Shown: positions 8,757 through 17,969 of the stretch, piece by piece | How the letters are laid out: the number at the start of each line of letters is the position of its first letter | How positions within the stretch are numbered: position 1 is the stretch's first letter | From: Paenibacillus artemisiicola | Lineage (GTDB): Bacteria > Bacillota > Bacilli > Paenibacillales > Paenibacillaceae | DNA: 64,000 bases | Assembly: GCF_017652985.1 (NCBI RefSeq) | Contig: NZ_JAGGDJ010000001.1 | Location: forward strand, 310,001 to 374,000 | Direction of reading: 5' to 3' | Translations under genes and position numbers: made by a program | Notes under the pieces: model-generated | Databases searched by the model: none | What the model was told of the DNA's origin: nothing | The model's input: the letters and a program-made list of their open reading frames with translations, nothing else

Positions 8757-9881
8757 TTACGCTTCGCGGCGGACCGGCGGGACCGCCGAATCCCGGAGCA
8801 GCAGGTGCGGCGGCAGGAAGAGCTTGCGCCGCTCCCGCCGCGGCTGCTCGATGACCGCGAGCAGCATGCGGGCGGCCTCTTGGCCGAGCTGCCGCGAATC
8901 TTGAACGACGCAGGACGGGCGCACGGCGTGGAATTCCGAGAATTCGAAATCGTCGAAGAAGACGAGCGACAATTCCTGCGGCAGGCGCAGGCCGAGTCCG
9001 CGCGCGGCATCGGCGACTTCGAGCCCGAGTCCCGGATTGATGGCGAAGACGGCCGTCATGTCGGGGTTGCGGGCGAGGAAGGAACGGAGCTCCGCCTGCT
9101 TCGGCACTTCGATCTCGAGGTGGGCGAGGCGGAAGCGGCGGTCGATGGGAAGGCGGTAGTCGGCATGCGCCTGCTCGTAGCCCGCCAGGCGGTCCTCGAT
9201 GCTGCTCGTGCCGGCGACGACGGTGGAGACGAAGCCGATGTTGCGGTGACCGAGCGAGATCAGGTGGCCGACCGCCTCCCGCGCGCCGGCGACATTGTCC
9301 GCGCCGACGAAATGCGTGTCGATGCCGCGCAGATCGCGATCCACGACGACGAACGGAACGTCGTCCAGCGCGAGCTGCACGAGCTCCCGGTTGTAGGTTT
9401 CGCCTTCGACGGGATAGACGATCAGCCCGGCGAGGGGGGCTTGTTTCAGCCGGCGGAGGATGCGTTCCTCGTTCGCCTGGGAATTGCCGGTATGGCAGAA
9501 GAGGAGCGGGTAGCCGGCTTCGGCGAGCACGCTTTCGACGCCTCCGAGCAGGAGGGCGTTGAACCGGTTGTTGATGAACGGGAGCAGCAGGGCGACGGGG
9601 GAACGGAGGGGGACGGAGTCGATGCCGGAGGGCGCGGCGGGAGCCTTGCCGTCCATGGGGCTTACGTAGGAGCCTTTGCCTTGAATCCGGTAGACGAGTC
9701 CTTCCTTGACGAGATCCGACATCGCCTTCTTGACGGTGATCCGGCTGACGGCGAAGCGCCGGGTCAGCTCGTGCTCGGAAGGGAGCAGATCGCCGGGCTT
9801 CCAGGCTTGCCGGCCGATCTCCGAACGGATGAAATGCTTGATTTGCTCATACAGCGAAGTGGATAGCGGTTTGTCGGTCAT
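8757..9881 (-). CDS. GntR/LacI hybrid transcriptional regulator (AraR-like architecture)
   Basis: Likely sugar-responsive repressor of the divergent operon at 10354. Residues ~1-75 form a GntR-type winged helix (PSEHELTRRFAVSRITVKKAMSDL, then the wing GLVYRIQGKGSYV). The rest (~85-374) is a LacI-family periplasmic-binding-like effector domain with LLLPFINNRF near its start. This combination is known from AraR. It is transcribed away from the transporter operon across a 470-bp shared regulatory region. The effector is probably the cluster B substrate or a derivative. No AraR-type operator was recognised, so the specificity is not arabinose by any evidence here. Confidence 0.92.
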   Translation of the reverse strand: MTDKPLSTSLYEQIKHFIRSEIGRQAWKPGDLLPSEHELTRRFAVSRITVKKAMSDLVKEGLVYRIQGKGSYVSPMDGKAPAAPSGIDSVPLRSPVALLLPFINNRFNALLLGGVESVLAEAGYPLLFCHTGNSQANEERILRRLKQAPLAGLIVYPVEGETYNRELVQLALDDVPFVVVDRDLRGIDTHFVGADNVAGAREAVGHLISLGHRNIGFVSTVVAGTSSIEDRLAGYEQAHADYRLPIDRRFRLAHLEIEVPKQAELRSFLARNPDMTAVFAINPGLGLEVADAARGLGLRLPQELSLVFFDDFEFSEFHAVRPSCVVQDSRQLGQEAARMLLAVIEQPRRERRKLFLPPHLLLRDSAVPPVRREA

Positions 9882-9920
9882 CGCGTCAGCCCCTCGGTTC
9901 GCATTCGTCTTGCTGTTAAA

Positions 9921-9949
9921 ATCTTAGCGTCCGGCCGGGCGTTTGTAAA
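9921..9949 (-). promoter_or_regulatory. Sigma-A-like promoter of the GntR/LacI regulator gene
   Basis: On the minus strand, TTTACA (9949-9944), a 17-bp spacer and TAAGAT (9926-9921) lie about 40 bp upstream of the ATG at 9881. Confidence 0.75.
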
Positions 9950-10075
9950 TGACGCCGGACGAGCCGGAAATGCGGACAGGCCACGATTCGAAATCATGCG
10001 TAAGGAAACCCGTCTCCGACCTGGGAAATTCCGGTAAACAATCCGGACACCGGGCAAGGGGCGGGTTTTTCGTCT

Positions 10076-10105
10076 TTTACAACCCCGGACGACGGGTGCT
10101 AGACT
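10076..10105 (+). promoter_or_regulatory. Candidate extended -10 promoter of transporter cluster B
   Basis: TTTACA (10076-10081), an 18-bp spacer, then TGC-TAGACT (-10 at 10100-10105 with an upstream TGN). It would give a leader of about 240 nt before the ATG at 10354. The rest of the 9882-10353 gap holds a GAAACGTTTC palindrome and no convincing gene. Confidence 0.6.
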
Positions 10106-10292
10106 CAGTCACAAGCCAAGCAACAAGTCAAGCAGGATGATCTATATCAAGCATGACAAGTCGCGCGATCCGCAAGCTGCAAGCGCCCGCGTCGTCCCCA
10201 GGGGCGGCATTAGGCCATCCAAGGCGCGCTTGCGCCGGAGCCGTGCGGCAGTCCGGTTCGCGAGCGGCTGAAAGCGCATTCCGGCAACCGGT

Positions 10293-10302
10293 GAAACGTT
10301 TC
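10293..10302. promoter_or_regulatory. Candidate LacI-type operator palindrome
   Basis: GAAACGTTTC is a perfect 10-bp palindrome with a central CG, like many LacI-family half-site arrangements. It lies between the candidate promoter and the binding-protein start, where a repressor could act as a roadblock. It does not fit the 14-bp cre consensus in register. Confidence 0.35.
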
Positions 10303-10353
10303 TTCGGGAACCTTTCATAGCATCGCCATAACGAATAGGGAGGTTTGGATTCG

Positions 10354-11988
10354 ATGCGGTTAAGGATGCACCCGCGCCAAGCGCGCGGAACGAAGACGAG
10401 GAAGACGCTCGCGGCGGTCTTCGCGGCGGCGACGCTGCTGCTCGGGCTCGCCGGCTGCTCGTCGGGCTCGGACGGCAACGGGAACGCGAACGGGCAGGCC
10501 GCGGAAGGGAACGCAGGCGGCGCCGCGTCCGGCGAGAACGCCGGACCGCTTAAGTTCAGCTACGTCCGGCCGACGTGGGGGCCGGCGACGTACACGAAGG
10601 GGGGCGCGTACGAGAAGGAGCTGTTCAAACGCGCGAACGTCGACATCGACGTCCGCATCATCCCCGTCGTCGATTACGACGCCACGATCAAGACGACGGC
10701 GGCGTCCGGCGACATGCCCGACGCGATCTGGGGCTGGGGGCCGGTCGATCCGTTCTGGAAGGATCTCCAGGACCAGGGCGCCTTCGTCAAGCTGAACGAC
10801 TACCTCGACAAGTACCCCGCGGTGAAGGCGGCGGTGCCGGACGGCATCTGGGACAAAATGGCGGACGACAAGGGGGACATTTATTTCATTCCGAACCTGA
10901 TCTATCCGGTCGTGCCGTTCTTCATCAACTACCGCGCCGACATCTTCGCGAAGCTGGGCATCTCCGAGCCGACTTCCGTGCCCGAGCTCGAAGCGGCGCT
11001 CCAAAAGATCAAGGACAGCGGTCTCGGCATCGTGCCGATGACGCACGGCAACACGATTCCGTTCTGGGCGGGCAAGGACGTCGCGACCTCGTTCGGCGCC
11101 GTCAGCGGCTGGGCGCCTTCCAAGGAAGACCCGAACAAGCTCGTCCCGCCGGAGATGCAGGAAGAGACGCTGGATTACAAGTTCTGGCTGCAGGATTTGA
11201 AGAAACGGGGGCTGTTCGACGAGGAAGCCGGCGTCAATCCCGACGCTTCGTTCGGGGAGACGAAGTTCAAGGCCGGCCAGGCGGCGGTCATTCTCGGCGG
11301 CAATCTGGCCGGGCTGTTGACCGAGCTGCGGAAGAACGTGCCCGACGCGCAAATCAAAACCATGCCGCCGCTCACCGGACAAGGCGGGCAGAAGGGCGGA
11401 ACGCGGGTCGTCTTCCCGCAGGACCGCGGCTTCTACATCAACGCCAAGGCGGCCGGCAAGGCGGAAGGCATCTTCCGGTTCCTGAACTGGACGCTCACCG
11501 AAGGCTCGGACTTCCGCCGCTACGGCATCGAGGGCAAGACGTACAACGTCGATCCCGAAGGCCGCAAAGTGCCGATCCCGGACGAACAGCGCGAGAACGA
11601 CTACAAAGGGGCGCAGATCGAGCCGCTCAAGTTCCTCGACCCCATGAGCGAGAAGCTCGACTGGCAGGCGACCGAGCTGCAGTTCGTCGGCGTCGGCATC
11701 GGGGACCAATTCCCGTATTACAAGGAGATGTTCGAGAAGTACGCCGCGACGCCGTACAACGATTACAAGGACCCGACCGTGCAGTCGCCGACCGCCGCCA
11801 AGATCGGCGCTCAGATCTGGGAGGACTATATGGCCAAGGTGGACGGCAGCATTCTGACCGACATGAACCTGACCAAGGACGCCTACAAGAAAGCGCGGCA
11901 AAAATGGCTGGACGCGGGCGAGCAGACGATCATCGACGAAGTCAACGAGCTGCAAACCGACAAGTCCGAGCCGAACTACGTCGATTAA
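10354..11988 (+). CDS. ABC transporter substrate-binding lipoprotein (LplA/YtcQ-like)
   Basis: Extracellular solute-binding lipoprotein of cluster B. AGGGAGG at 10337-10343 fits the ATG at 10354 better than the in-frame TTG at 10345. The signal peptide ends in lipobox LAGC with Cys35, followed by a Gly/Asn/Ala-rich linker. The large binding domain (total 544 aa) is of the long type found with LplB/LplC permeases, used for oligosaccharides such as those from plant polymers. The repressor gene at 8757 is divergent, and the hairpin at 12008 separates this gene from the permeases. Substrate unknown. Confidence 0.93.
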   Translation: MRLRMHPRQARGTKTRKTLAAVFAAATLLLGLAGCSSGSDGNGNANGQAAEGNAGGAASGENAGPLKFSYVRPTWGPATYTKGGAYEKELFKRANVDIDVRIIPVVDYDATIKTTAASGDMPDAIWGWGPVDPFWKDLQDQGAFVKLNDYLDKYPAVKAAVPDGIWDKMADDKGDIYFIPNLIYPVVPFFINYRADIFAKLGISEPTSVPELEAALQKIKDSGLGIVPMTHGNTIPFWAGKDVATSFGAVSGWAPSKEDPNKLVPPEMQEETLDYKFWLQDLKKRGLFDEEAGVNPDASFGETKFKAGQAAVILGGNLAGLLTELRKNVPDAQIKTMPPLTGQGGQKGGTRVVFPQDRGFYINAKAAGKAEGIFRFLNWTLTEGSDFRRYGIEGKTYNVDPEGRKVPIPDEQRENDYKGAQIEPLKFLDPMSEKLDWQATELQFVGVGIGDQFPYYKEMFEKYAATPYNDYKDPTVQSPTAAKIGAQIWEDYMAKVDGSILTDMNLTKDAYKKARQKWLDAGEQTIIDEVNELQTDKSEPNYVD

Positions 11989-12007
11989 CGCGGAGGGGCG
12001 GGGGATC

Positions 12008-12027
12008 GGAACGGCAGGCGCCGTTCC
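12008..12027 (+). promoter_or_regulatory. Intercistronic hairpin after the cluster B binding protein
   Basis: GGAACGG (12008-12014) pairs with CCGTTCC (12021-12027). A second GC-rich stem (GCCGCC with GGCGGC) follows before the ribosome site, and there is no T tract. It is probably an mRNA processing or stability element. Confidence 0.5.
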
Positions 12028-12069
12028 GGCCGCCGCTTCCGCGCCGGCGGCAGAAAGGAATGAGGTTCC

Positions 12070-12963
12070 GTGGGCACACGCATCTGGCAAGCCCGCCATA
12101 TCTATCTATTGATCTTGCCGACCATCGCCTTCTTCGCGGTCTTCACGTACGCGCCGTTCTACGGCATTACGCTCGCGTTCAAGGATTTCAAAATCATGTC
12201 CGGCATCCTGCACAGCCCGTGGGTCGGATTCGAGCATTTCCGGTCGATGTTCGCGTCGGAGAAGTTCCCCGAGCTGCTCCGGAATACCGTCGTCATCAGC
12301 CTGTACCGGCTGGTCTTCGGGTTCCCGGTGCCGATCCTCTTCGCGCTCCTGCTGAACGAGGTGCGGCAGCTTTGGTTCAAGCGCTCGATCCAGACGATTA
12401 CGTACTTCCCGCACTTCCTGTCCTGGGTCGTCTTCGGCGGCATCGTCTACAACTTCATCGGCCCGAGCGGCATCATTAACCTGCTGCTCGCGAACGCCGG
12501 GCTCGACAAGTTCAACTTCACGACCAACGCCGAGGTGTTCCGGACGGTCATTGTGGTGACGGCGATCCTGAAGGAGTTCGGCTGGGGCGCGATCATTTAC
12601 CTCGCGGCGCTGTCCGGCATCGACGCGCAGCTCTACGAGGCCGCCAAGATCGACGGCGCGGGGAAGCTGCGGCAAATCTGGCACGTGACGCTGCCGGGCA
12701 TCCGGCCCATCATCGCCCTGCTGTTCTGCCTGCAGCTGGCGGGCATTCTGGACGCCGGATTCGATCAAATCTTCATCTTCCTGAATCCCGCCGTCTACGA
12801 CGTCGGCGACATCATCGACACGTACGTGTACCGCCTCGGCCTGCTGCAGTCGCAATTCGAGCTGGCCACGGCCGTCGGATTGTTCAAGGGCGTAATCGGC
12901 ATGGTCCTGATCATCGCCGCCAATACGACGATACGCAGGATGGGGGAGAAGTCGCTATGGTAG
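12070..12963 (+). CDS. Carbohydrate ABC transporter permease, LplB type
   Basis: First permease of cluster B, 297 aa. It starts at GTG 12070 after AGAAAGGAATGAGG. About six transmembrane segments are seen, beginning at residue ~10 (IYLLILPTIAFFAVFTYAPFYG, where the YxPxYG turn is typical of LplB/YteP-like permeases). The EAA loop is EAAKIDGAGKLRQIWHVTLPGI. The stop overlaps the next gene by 7 bp. Confidence 0.94.
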   Translation: MGTRIWQARHIYLLILPTIAFFAVFTYAPFYGITLAFKDFKIMSGILHSPWVGFEHFRSMFASEKFPELLRNTVVISLYRLVFGFPVPILFALLLNEVRQLWFKRSIQTITYFPHFLSWVVFGGIVYNFIGPSGIINLLLANAGLDKFNFTTNAEVFRTVIVVTAILKEFGWGAIIYLAALSGIDAQLYEAAKIDGAGKLRQIWHVTLPGIRPIIALLFCLQLAGILDAGFDQIFIFLNPAVYDVGDIIDTYVYRLGLLQSQFELATAVGLFKGVIGMVLIIAANTTIRRMGEKSLW

Positions 12964-13910
12964 CACGGGAGCAAGACATCGGCCATTCGGAGGAAGGCGC
13001 CGCGCTCGCGCTGGGCGTCAATCGCAAGCTGGACGCGAATCCGCGGTGGGCGCAGGCGATCATCCTCGTCCTGCTCGCCGCGGCGGGGCTCGTGACGCTG
13101 CTGCCGATGGTGAACGTGTGGGCGATCTCGTTCAGCGAAGCGCACGAGGTGTTCAAGAATCCGATGATGCTGTGGCCGAAATCGTTCACGCTGGAAGCGT
13201 ACAAGTACATTTTCCATACCAACGTCCTGTTGAAGTCGTTCGGCATCACCGTCTTCGCCGCCGTCATGGGCACGTTCCTCAGCCTCGTCTTCACCGCCAC
13301 CGGCGCGTACGGACTGTCCAAAACGCATATTCCCGGGCATAGACTGTTACTATGGCTCGTCATCATTCCGATGCTGTTCGGCGCCGGCCTCATCCCGATG
13401 TACATCCTGCTCAAGAATCTCGGCCTGCTGAACAGCGTCTGGGTGCTGATCCTGCCGAAGCTGGTCGCCCCGTTCAACCTGATCCTGATGCGGAATTTCT
13501 TCTGGAGCATTCCGGAGAGCCTGGAGGAGTCCGCGCAGCTCGACGGCGCTTCCGAGCTTCGCATTCTATGGAGCGTCATCCTGCCGCTGTCCAAGCCGGT
13601 CATCGCGACGGTCGGGCTGTTCTACGCGGTCGGGTACTGGAACGACTTCTTCACGGGGCTGTTCTTCATCAGCGACAACAGCAAGTGGCCGCTGCAGATG
13701 GTGCTGAGGTCCATCGTGATCGACTTCAACATGCTGAACATGGGCAGCCAGAACACGAACACGATGAACGACGCGGCCCATATGGTGGTGCAGCCGGAGA
13801 ACATCAAGGCGGCGACGATTATTTTCGCGATCGTGCCGATCCTGCTCGTGTATCCGTTCCTGCAGAAGTATTTCGTGAAGGGCATCATGCTCGGCTCCGT
13901 GAAAGGCTGA
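12957..13910 (+). CDS. Carbohydrate ABC transporter permease, LplC/YtcP type
   Basis: Second permease of cluster B, 317 aa, overlapping the first by 7 bp and therefore translationally coupled. It has a soluble N-terminus (~1-38), then six transmembrane helices. The EAA loop is EESAQLDGASELRILWSVILP. The family's C-terminal signature YPFLQKYFVKGIMLGSVKG is present. Confidence 0.95.
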   Translation: MVAREQDIGHSEEGAALALGVNRKLDANPRWAQAIILVLLAAAGLVTLLPMVNVWAISFSEAHEVFKNPMMLWPKSFTLEAYKYIFHTNVLLKSFGITVFAAVMGTFLSLVFTATGAYGLSKTHIPGHRLLLWLVIIPMLFGAGLIPMYILLKNLGLLNSVWVLILPKLVAPFNLILMRNFFWSIPESLEESAQLDGASELRILWSVILPLSKPVIATVGLFYAVGYWNDFFTGLFFISDNSKWPLQMVLRSIVIDFNMLNMGSQNTNTMNDAAHMVVQPENIKAATIIFAIVPILLVYPFLQKYFVKGIMLGSVKG

Positions 13911-13974
13911 GCGGCCGAAGGATGAACCGGAAGAGGAAAAAACGCGATGAATCAAAGGCGAGGGAGCTGAAGCT

Positions 13975-14820
13975 ATGAAGAGGACCGAGACGCAAACGAC
14001 GCGCGAAGAGATTTTGGCCCATTACCAGGCGTTCGGCTATGCCGTCATTCCGGATGCGCTGTCGGCGGAGGAGCTGGACGAACTGAACCGGCTCGTCGAC
14101 CGCGAGCTGGCGGCCGATCCGGGCAGCTGGCACAAGCCGATCGAGGGCGCCGTCGGCAACGGCAGCCTGCTCCTGAAGTATCCGCGCGAGATGGACCGGT
14201 TCGTCCGGCACCGCAAGCTGTTTCCGCTGATCCAGGAGGTGCTGCGCGGAGAGGCCCGGTTCGCCCAGTTCGATTTCCGGGACATTACGGTGGAGCGGGC
14301 GAGCGGCAGCGCGATGGGCTTTCACCGCGACATCAGCTGGTACGGAACGGTCGGAGGAAAAATCTGGGACCCGGAAAATCCGTACAAAAGCACGTACGCG
14401 TGCGTGATCTATTACTTGAAGGACGTGCACGACTGCTGTCCCGCCTTCTGCATGGTGCCGAACAGCCACGAATACGGCACGCTGGACGAAGCGAAGGAGA
14501 AGCTGGGCGCGGCGTACGAGGAAGTGCCGATCCGGGGAAAGGCGGGCACGGCGATCCTGTACAACATCACGACCTATCATACCCGCAAAGGCGGCAAGCC
14601 CGAGTGCGCGCACGGCCGAAGGACCATGCACAACTATCATTCGCGGGAATCGAGCGCCCCGCTGACGAACTGGGCTACGGTGCCGGAGGAGCTCGCGCTG
14701 AGCGCCGACAAGGATACCCGGCTGTTCTATTCGCAGTGGACGCCGAACCAGATCAAGTACGCGCGAGACCATTACAAACAGCCGGTGCCGTCGTATTATC
14801 CCGTCAAGTCGATCAAGTGA
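13975..14820 (+). CDS. Phytanoyl-CoA dioxygenase (PhyH) family Fe(II)/2-oxoglutarate enzyme
   Basis: Non-haem iron oxygenase of 281 aa. The facial triad is visible: His117 and Asp119 in FHRDISWYG, and a distal His at about 202 in NITTYHTRKGG. The family hydroxylates varied small molecules, so the true substrate need not be a CoA ester. The gene follows the permease by 64 bp in the same direction and precedes an enolase-superfamily gene, so it probably modifies the imported compound. A second, divergent PhyH member lies at 17136. Confidence 0.87.
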   Translation: MKRTETQTTREEILAHYQAFGYAVIPDALSAEELDELNRLVDRELAADPGSWHKPIEGAVGNGSLLLKYPREMDRFVRHRKLFPLIQEVLRGEARFAQFDFRDITVERASGSAMGFHRDISWYGTVGGKIWDPENPYKSTYACVIYYLKDVHDCCPAFCMVPNSHEYGTLDEAKEKLGAAYEEVPIRGKAGTAILYNITTYHTRKGGKPECAHGRRTMHNYHSRESSAPLTNWATVPEELALSADKDTRLFYSQWTPNQIKYARDHYKQPVPSYYPVKSIK

Positions 14821-14890
14821 CCGTCCCGGAACGGGAGCTGACTGAGGTCGGAGAAGCGGGAAGGAGAAGCAGGGAATAGGAGGCGGAGGA

Positions 14891-16114
14891 ATGGCGAAAA
14901 TCGCGCGCGTGCGGCTGATTCGCTCGCGCCACGACGCGAGCTGGACGATCGTCAAGGTGGAGACGGATCAGCCGGGCTTGCACGGCATCGGCTCGGCGAA
15001 CGATCATTTCAATCCGGGGGCGGTGGCCGCCGTCGTCGAGGAACTGCTGGCGCCGACGCTCGTCGGGCGCGACGCCGGGGCGATCGAGGACATCTGGCAG
15101 TCCATGTACCAAAGCGGCTATTGGCGCAACGGCTCGGCGCTCATGACGGCGATCGGCGCCCTCGACACGGCGCTGTGGGACATCAAGGGGAAAGAGGCCG
15201 GCATGCCGGTCTACCGGCTGCTCGGCGGTCCGTGCCGGGCGGCGGTGCCCTGCTACGCGCACGCGAGCGGCGGCGACGCCGCCGAGCTGGCCGAAGCCGT
15301 CGCCCGGTACCGCGAGGAGGGCTATTCCGTCGTGCGCTGCCAGCTCGGCGCGTACGGCGGCGGGGGCTTCGTTCCCGCCGGGCGGGCGAGGCGGCCGCAT
15401 AACGCGTGGCCGGCGGAGAGCGTCTTCGACGAGGAGGCGTATCTGGAGGCGATTCCGGCGATGTTCGAGCAGCTCCGGCTGCGGTTCGGCGGCGAGGCGA
15501 AGTTCACGCACGACGTGCACGAGCACTTGAGCCCGCAGGGCGCGGTCATGCTGGCGAAGCGGCTGGAGCCGTACCGGCTCTTCTTCCTCGAGGACGCGCT
15601 GCCGCCCGAGCAGATCGCCTGGTACCGGGCCGTGCGGCAGCAGTGTACGACGCCGCAGGCGATGGGCGAGCTCTTCACGAGCCCGCACGAATGGCTGCCG
15701 CTTATCCAGGAGCGGCTGATCGATTACGTGCGGGTGCGCGTCTCCAAGGCGGGCGGCATCTCGGCCTGCCGCAAGATCGCCGCGCTCGCCGAGGCGTACG
15801 GCGTCCGCACGGCGTGGCAGGAAGGGGGCGACAACGATCCCGTCAACCAGGCCGCGGCGATGCACCTCGACATGGCCGTCTGGAACTTCGGCATTCAGGA
15901 GGACAATACGTTCCGACCGGAGGAGCTGGAAGCCTTTCCCGGCCATCCCGTGCTTGCCGGGGGCTATCTGTACGCTTCCGAGCGTCCGGGCCTCGGCGTC
16001 GACATCGACGAGGAGAAGGCGGCGAAGCTGCTCTCGCCGGAAGCGCGGACGCGTCCGTACCATCGGCCGTACCCGATCGACCGCAAGGCGGACGGCACGA
16101 TCGTCCGGCCGTGA
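14891..16114 (+). CDS. Enolase-superfamily sugar-acid dehydratase (mannonate dehydratase/RspA-like)
   Basis: Cytoplasmic Mg-dependent dehydratase candidate, 407 aa. It follows the ManD/RspA subgroup. Metal ligands appear as Asp208 (in THDVHEH), Glu234 (FLEDALPPE) and Glu260 (AMGELF), with His210 next to the first ligand, at spacings matching ManD. The C-terminal part (TAWQEGGDNDPVNQAAAMH) differs from the usual ManD sequence HGPTDLSPV in the same region, so activity on D-mannonate is uncertain; the substrate may be another acid sugar. The start follows AGGAGGCGGAGGA. Cotranscription with the PhyH gene is likely (70-bp gap). Confidence 0.88.
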   Translation: MAKIARVRLIRSRHDASWTIVKVETDQPGLHGIGSANDHFNPGAVAAVVEELLAPTLVGRDAGAIEDIWQSMYQSGYWRNGSALMTAIGALDTALWDIKGKEAGMPVYRLLGGPCRAAVPCYAHASGGDAAELAEAVARYREEGYSVVRCQLGAYGGGGFVPAGRARRPHNAWPAESVFDEEAYLEAIPAMFEQLRLRFGGEAKFTHDVHEHLSPQGAVMLAKRLEPYRLFFLEDALPPEQIAWYRAVRQQCTTPQAMGELFTSPHEWLPLIQERLIDYVRVRVSKAGGISACRKIAALAEAYGVRTAWQEGGDNDPVNQAAAMHLDMAVWNFGIQEDNTFRPEELEAFPGHPVLAGGYLYASERPGLGVDIDEEKAAKLLSPEARTRPYHRPYPIDRKADGTIVRP

Positions 16115-16198
16115 GGAACGGAGGGCGGACGGGCCGCGCTTGTCGGCCGCGCGGTTATGTTTCGTCGCTATGAGCAAGGCGAAGCCGGCTTTCTCGTC

Positions 16199-16999
16199 CT
16201 ACTCGCCGTAATGGCTCGCCGCCGGCCGCCCCTTGAACCGGTACCGGGACGGCGGGGCGCCGTAGTGCTGCTTGAACGCTTTGCTGAAATGATAGATGTC
16301 GGAATAGCCGAGCGCCGCCGCCACCTCGGTGATGTTCATCGAGGTCTCGCTCAGCAGGAAGCGGGCCCGTTCCAGGCGGAAGCGGGTCATGTACGCCTTG
16401 AGCGAATGGCCGGTATGCTGCTTGAACAGCTGGCTCAGGTGGCGCGGGGACACGCCGACGGCCGCGGCGAGCTGTCCGGCGGAGACGGCGCGGCCGGCCC
16501 GATCGGCCAATTCGTCGATGACCTTGTGCACGAGCTGCCGGTGCATGGCGGAGAGCGGCTCCCGCATCGCTTCTTCCCGGCGGGCCATGTGGAGGAGGAC
16601 GAGTCGGATCAGCAGCCCGAATTCCTCGTCCTGCCGCGGTTCGCCGCGCAGCCGCAGGTCGAGAATCCGCTGCAGGCACGGCTCGACGAGCGACCCGTCT
16701 TCGAACTGGACGTGCCGCCCGGGCAGCTCCGGTTCCGGGCTGCCCTCGATCGCGAAATGCACGAATATGACCGTCAAGCGGTGGTCCTCGTCCTGCGTCG
16801 CGCGGACGCGGTCGCCGGGACGCAGCAGGAAGCAGGAGCCCTTCCCGATCGGGAAGCGTTCCCCGTTGATCGTCATTCGTCCCTTGCCTTCGAGCGCGTA
16901 CCAGACGTCGTAATCGGGCATCGGCTGGCCCGGCGACCAGGCCCAGCCCGGCTCGCACCGGGCTTTGCCGAGCGAAGCCCCGCATAGGTAATCGATCAT
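16199..16999 (-). CDS. AraC family transcriptional regulator with cupin-type sensor
   Basis: Regulator of 266 aa from the ATG at 16999, chosen because AAAGGGAG lies 7 nt before it; an upstream in-frame ATG at 17083 has no ribosome site. Residues ~15-120 form the AraC-ligand-binding/cupin region (MTINGERFPIGKGSCFLLRPGD). The C-terminal ~100 residues are the double HTH (AAAVGVSPRHLSQLFKQHTG, then AAALGYSDIYHFSKAFKQHYG). It is convergent with the dehydratase gene and divergent from the second PhyH gene, which it may control. The 84-bp gap to the dehydratase has only a weak CCGCGC/GCGCGG stem. Confidence 0.92.
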   Translation of the reverse strand: MIDYLCGASLGKARCEPGWAWSPGQPMPDYDVWYALEGKGRMTINGERFPIGKGSCFLLRPGDRVRATQDEDHRLTVIFVHFAIEGSPEPELPGRHVQFEDGSLVEPCLQRILDLRLRGEPRQDEEFGLLIRLVLLHMARREEAMREPLSAMHRQLVHKVIDELADRAGRAVSAGQLAAAVGVSPRHLSQLFKQHTGHSLKAYMTRFRLERARFLLSETSMNITEVAAALGYSDIYHFSKAFKQHYGAPPSRYRFKGRPAASHYGE

Positions 17000-17135
17000 G
17001 CGCATTCTCCCTTTCGGCGGCGGCGGCCGCAGGTTCTTACAAAAATGCCGCGGTTCCTTCCATTTCCCGCGAAACCGCTTCACGCTATGCTAATCGTAGC
17101 AAAACGCAACCGATTAGGAAATGGGGGAATGCAGG

Positions 17136-17969
17136 ATGAACGGCAGCAACGTACAACAAGCCCAGGCTATCAACGCCCGCATGTACCGGTTCGACCGGGC
17201 GCACGCGCCGCTCGCGTCGCCGGCCGAATTCACGGATGACCATGTCCGGCAGTATCGGGAGCAGGGCTTCGTCGCGATCGAAGGGATGCTCGCGCCGGGC
17301 GAGGCCGAAGCTTGCATCGCGGCGCTCATGGAACTGATCATGGATCCGGAGCCGAAGGCCAAAATCCAGTTCACGCGGCCGCAGCGCGAGCTCGCGACCG
17401 CCGAGGAACGCGAGCTCGCGGTGCGCAAGGTGTACGATTACGTCGACGCGCATCCCGCGCTGCATGCCGCGGCGTTCCATCCGGCGATCGGGGCGGTCGT
17501 CGGGAAGCTGCTCGGCGAACCGGCGAAGCTCGCGCAGGATCAGGCGCTGCTCAAGCCGCCGTACGGCGGCGGCGAGAAGCCGTGGCACCAGGACATGGCG
17601 TACGGGAACCTGTCGTACGAGAAGGCGGTCGTCGGCGTCTGGATCGCGCTGGACGAGGCGGGGCTCGACAACGGCTGCATGCACGTCATTCCGGGGTCGC
17701 ACGCGGACGGCGCCAACCCGCATTACGCGGTGCGCGACTGGCAGCTCTGCGACGCGAACGTGGCCGTCGACCGCGACGTCGCGGTGCCGCTGAAGCCGGG
17801 CGGCGCGCTGTTCTTCCACGGGCTGCTCCATCACGGCACGCCGTTCAACGTCTCCGCCAAAAGGAGGCGCGCGCTGCAGTTCCACTATGCGCCGGCGCCG
17901 TCGGTCAAGCTGTCGCCCGGCGAATACAAGCGGATGTTCACGAACGAGATGACGTCCGCGGAATGCTGA
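17136..17969 (+). CDS. Second PhyH family dioxygenase
   Basis: Fe(II)/2-oxoglutarate oxygenase, 277 aa. His151 and Asp153 in PWHQDMAYGN provide the HxD motif, and His232/His233 in GLLHHGTPFN the distal ligand, followed by an Arg-rich segment that could bind 2-oxoglutarate. The ATG at 17136 is preferred because GGGGG sits 8 nt before it; an in-frame ATG at 17121 is possible. Divergent from the AraC gene across about 136 bp that contains GCTA-N4-TAGC at 17088-17100, a possible binding site. Distantly related to the PhyH enzyme at 13975, so probably a different substrate position or step. Confidence 0.85.
   Translation: MNGSNVQQAQAINARMYRFDRAHAPLASPAEFTDDHVRQYREQGFVAIEGMLAPGEAEACIAALMELIMDPEPKAKIQFTRPQRELATAEERELAVRKVYDYVDAHPALHAAAFHPAIGAVVGKLLGEPAKLAQDQALLKPPYGGGEKPWHQDMAYGNLSYEKAVVGVWIALDEAGLDNGCMHVIPGSHADGANPHYAVRDWQLCDANVAVDRDVAVPLKPGGALFFHGLLHHGTPFNVSAKRRRALQFHYAPAPSVKLSPGEYKRMFTNEMTSAEC

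Noticed and set aside
9949..10140. A 63-codon plus-strand frame in the regulatory gap
   Set aside because: It overlaps both divergent promoters and has no ribosome site or plausible protein composition.
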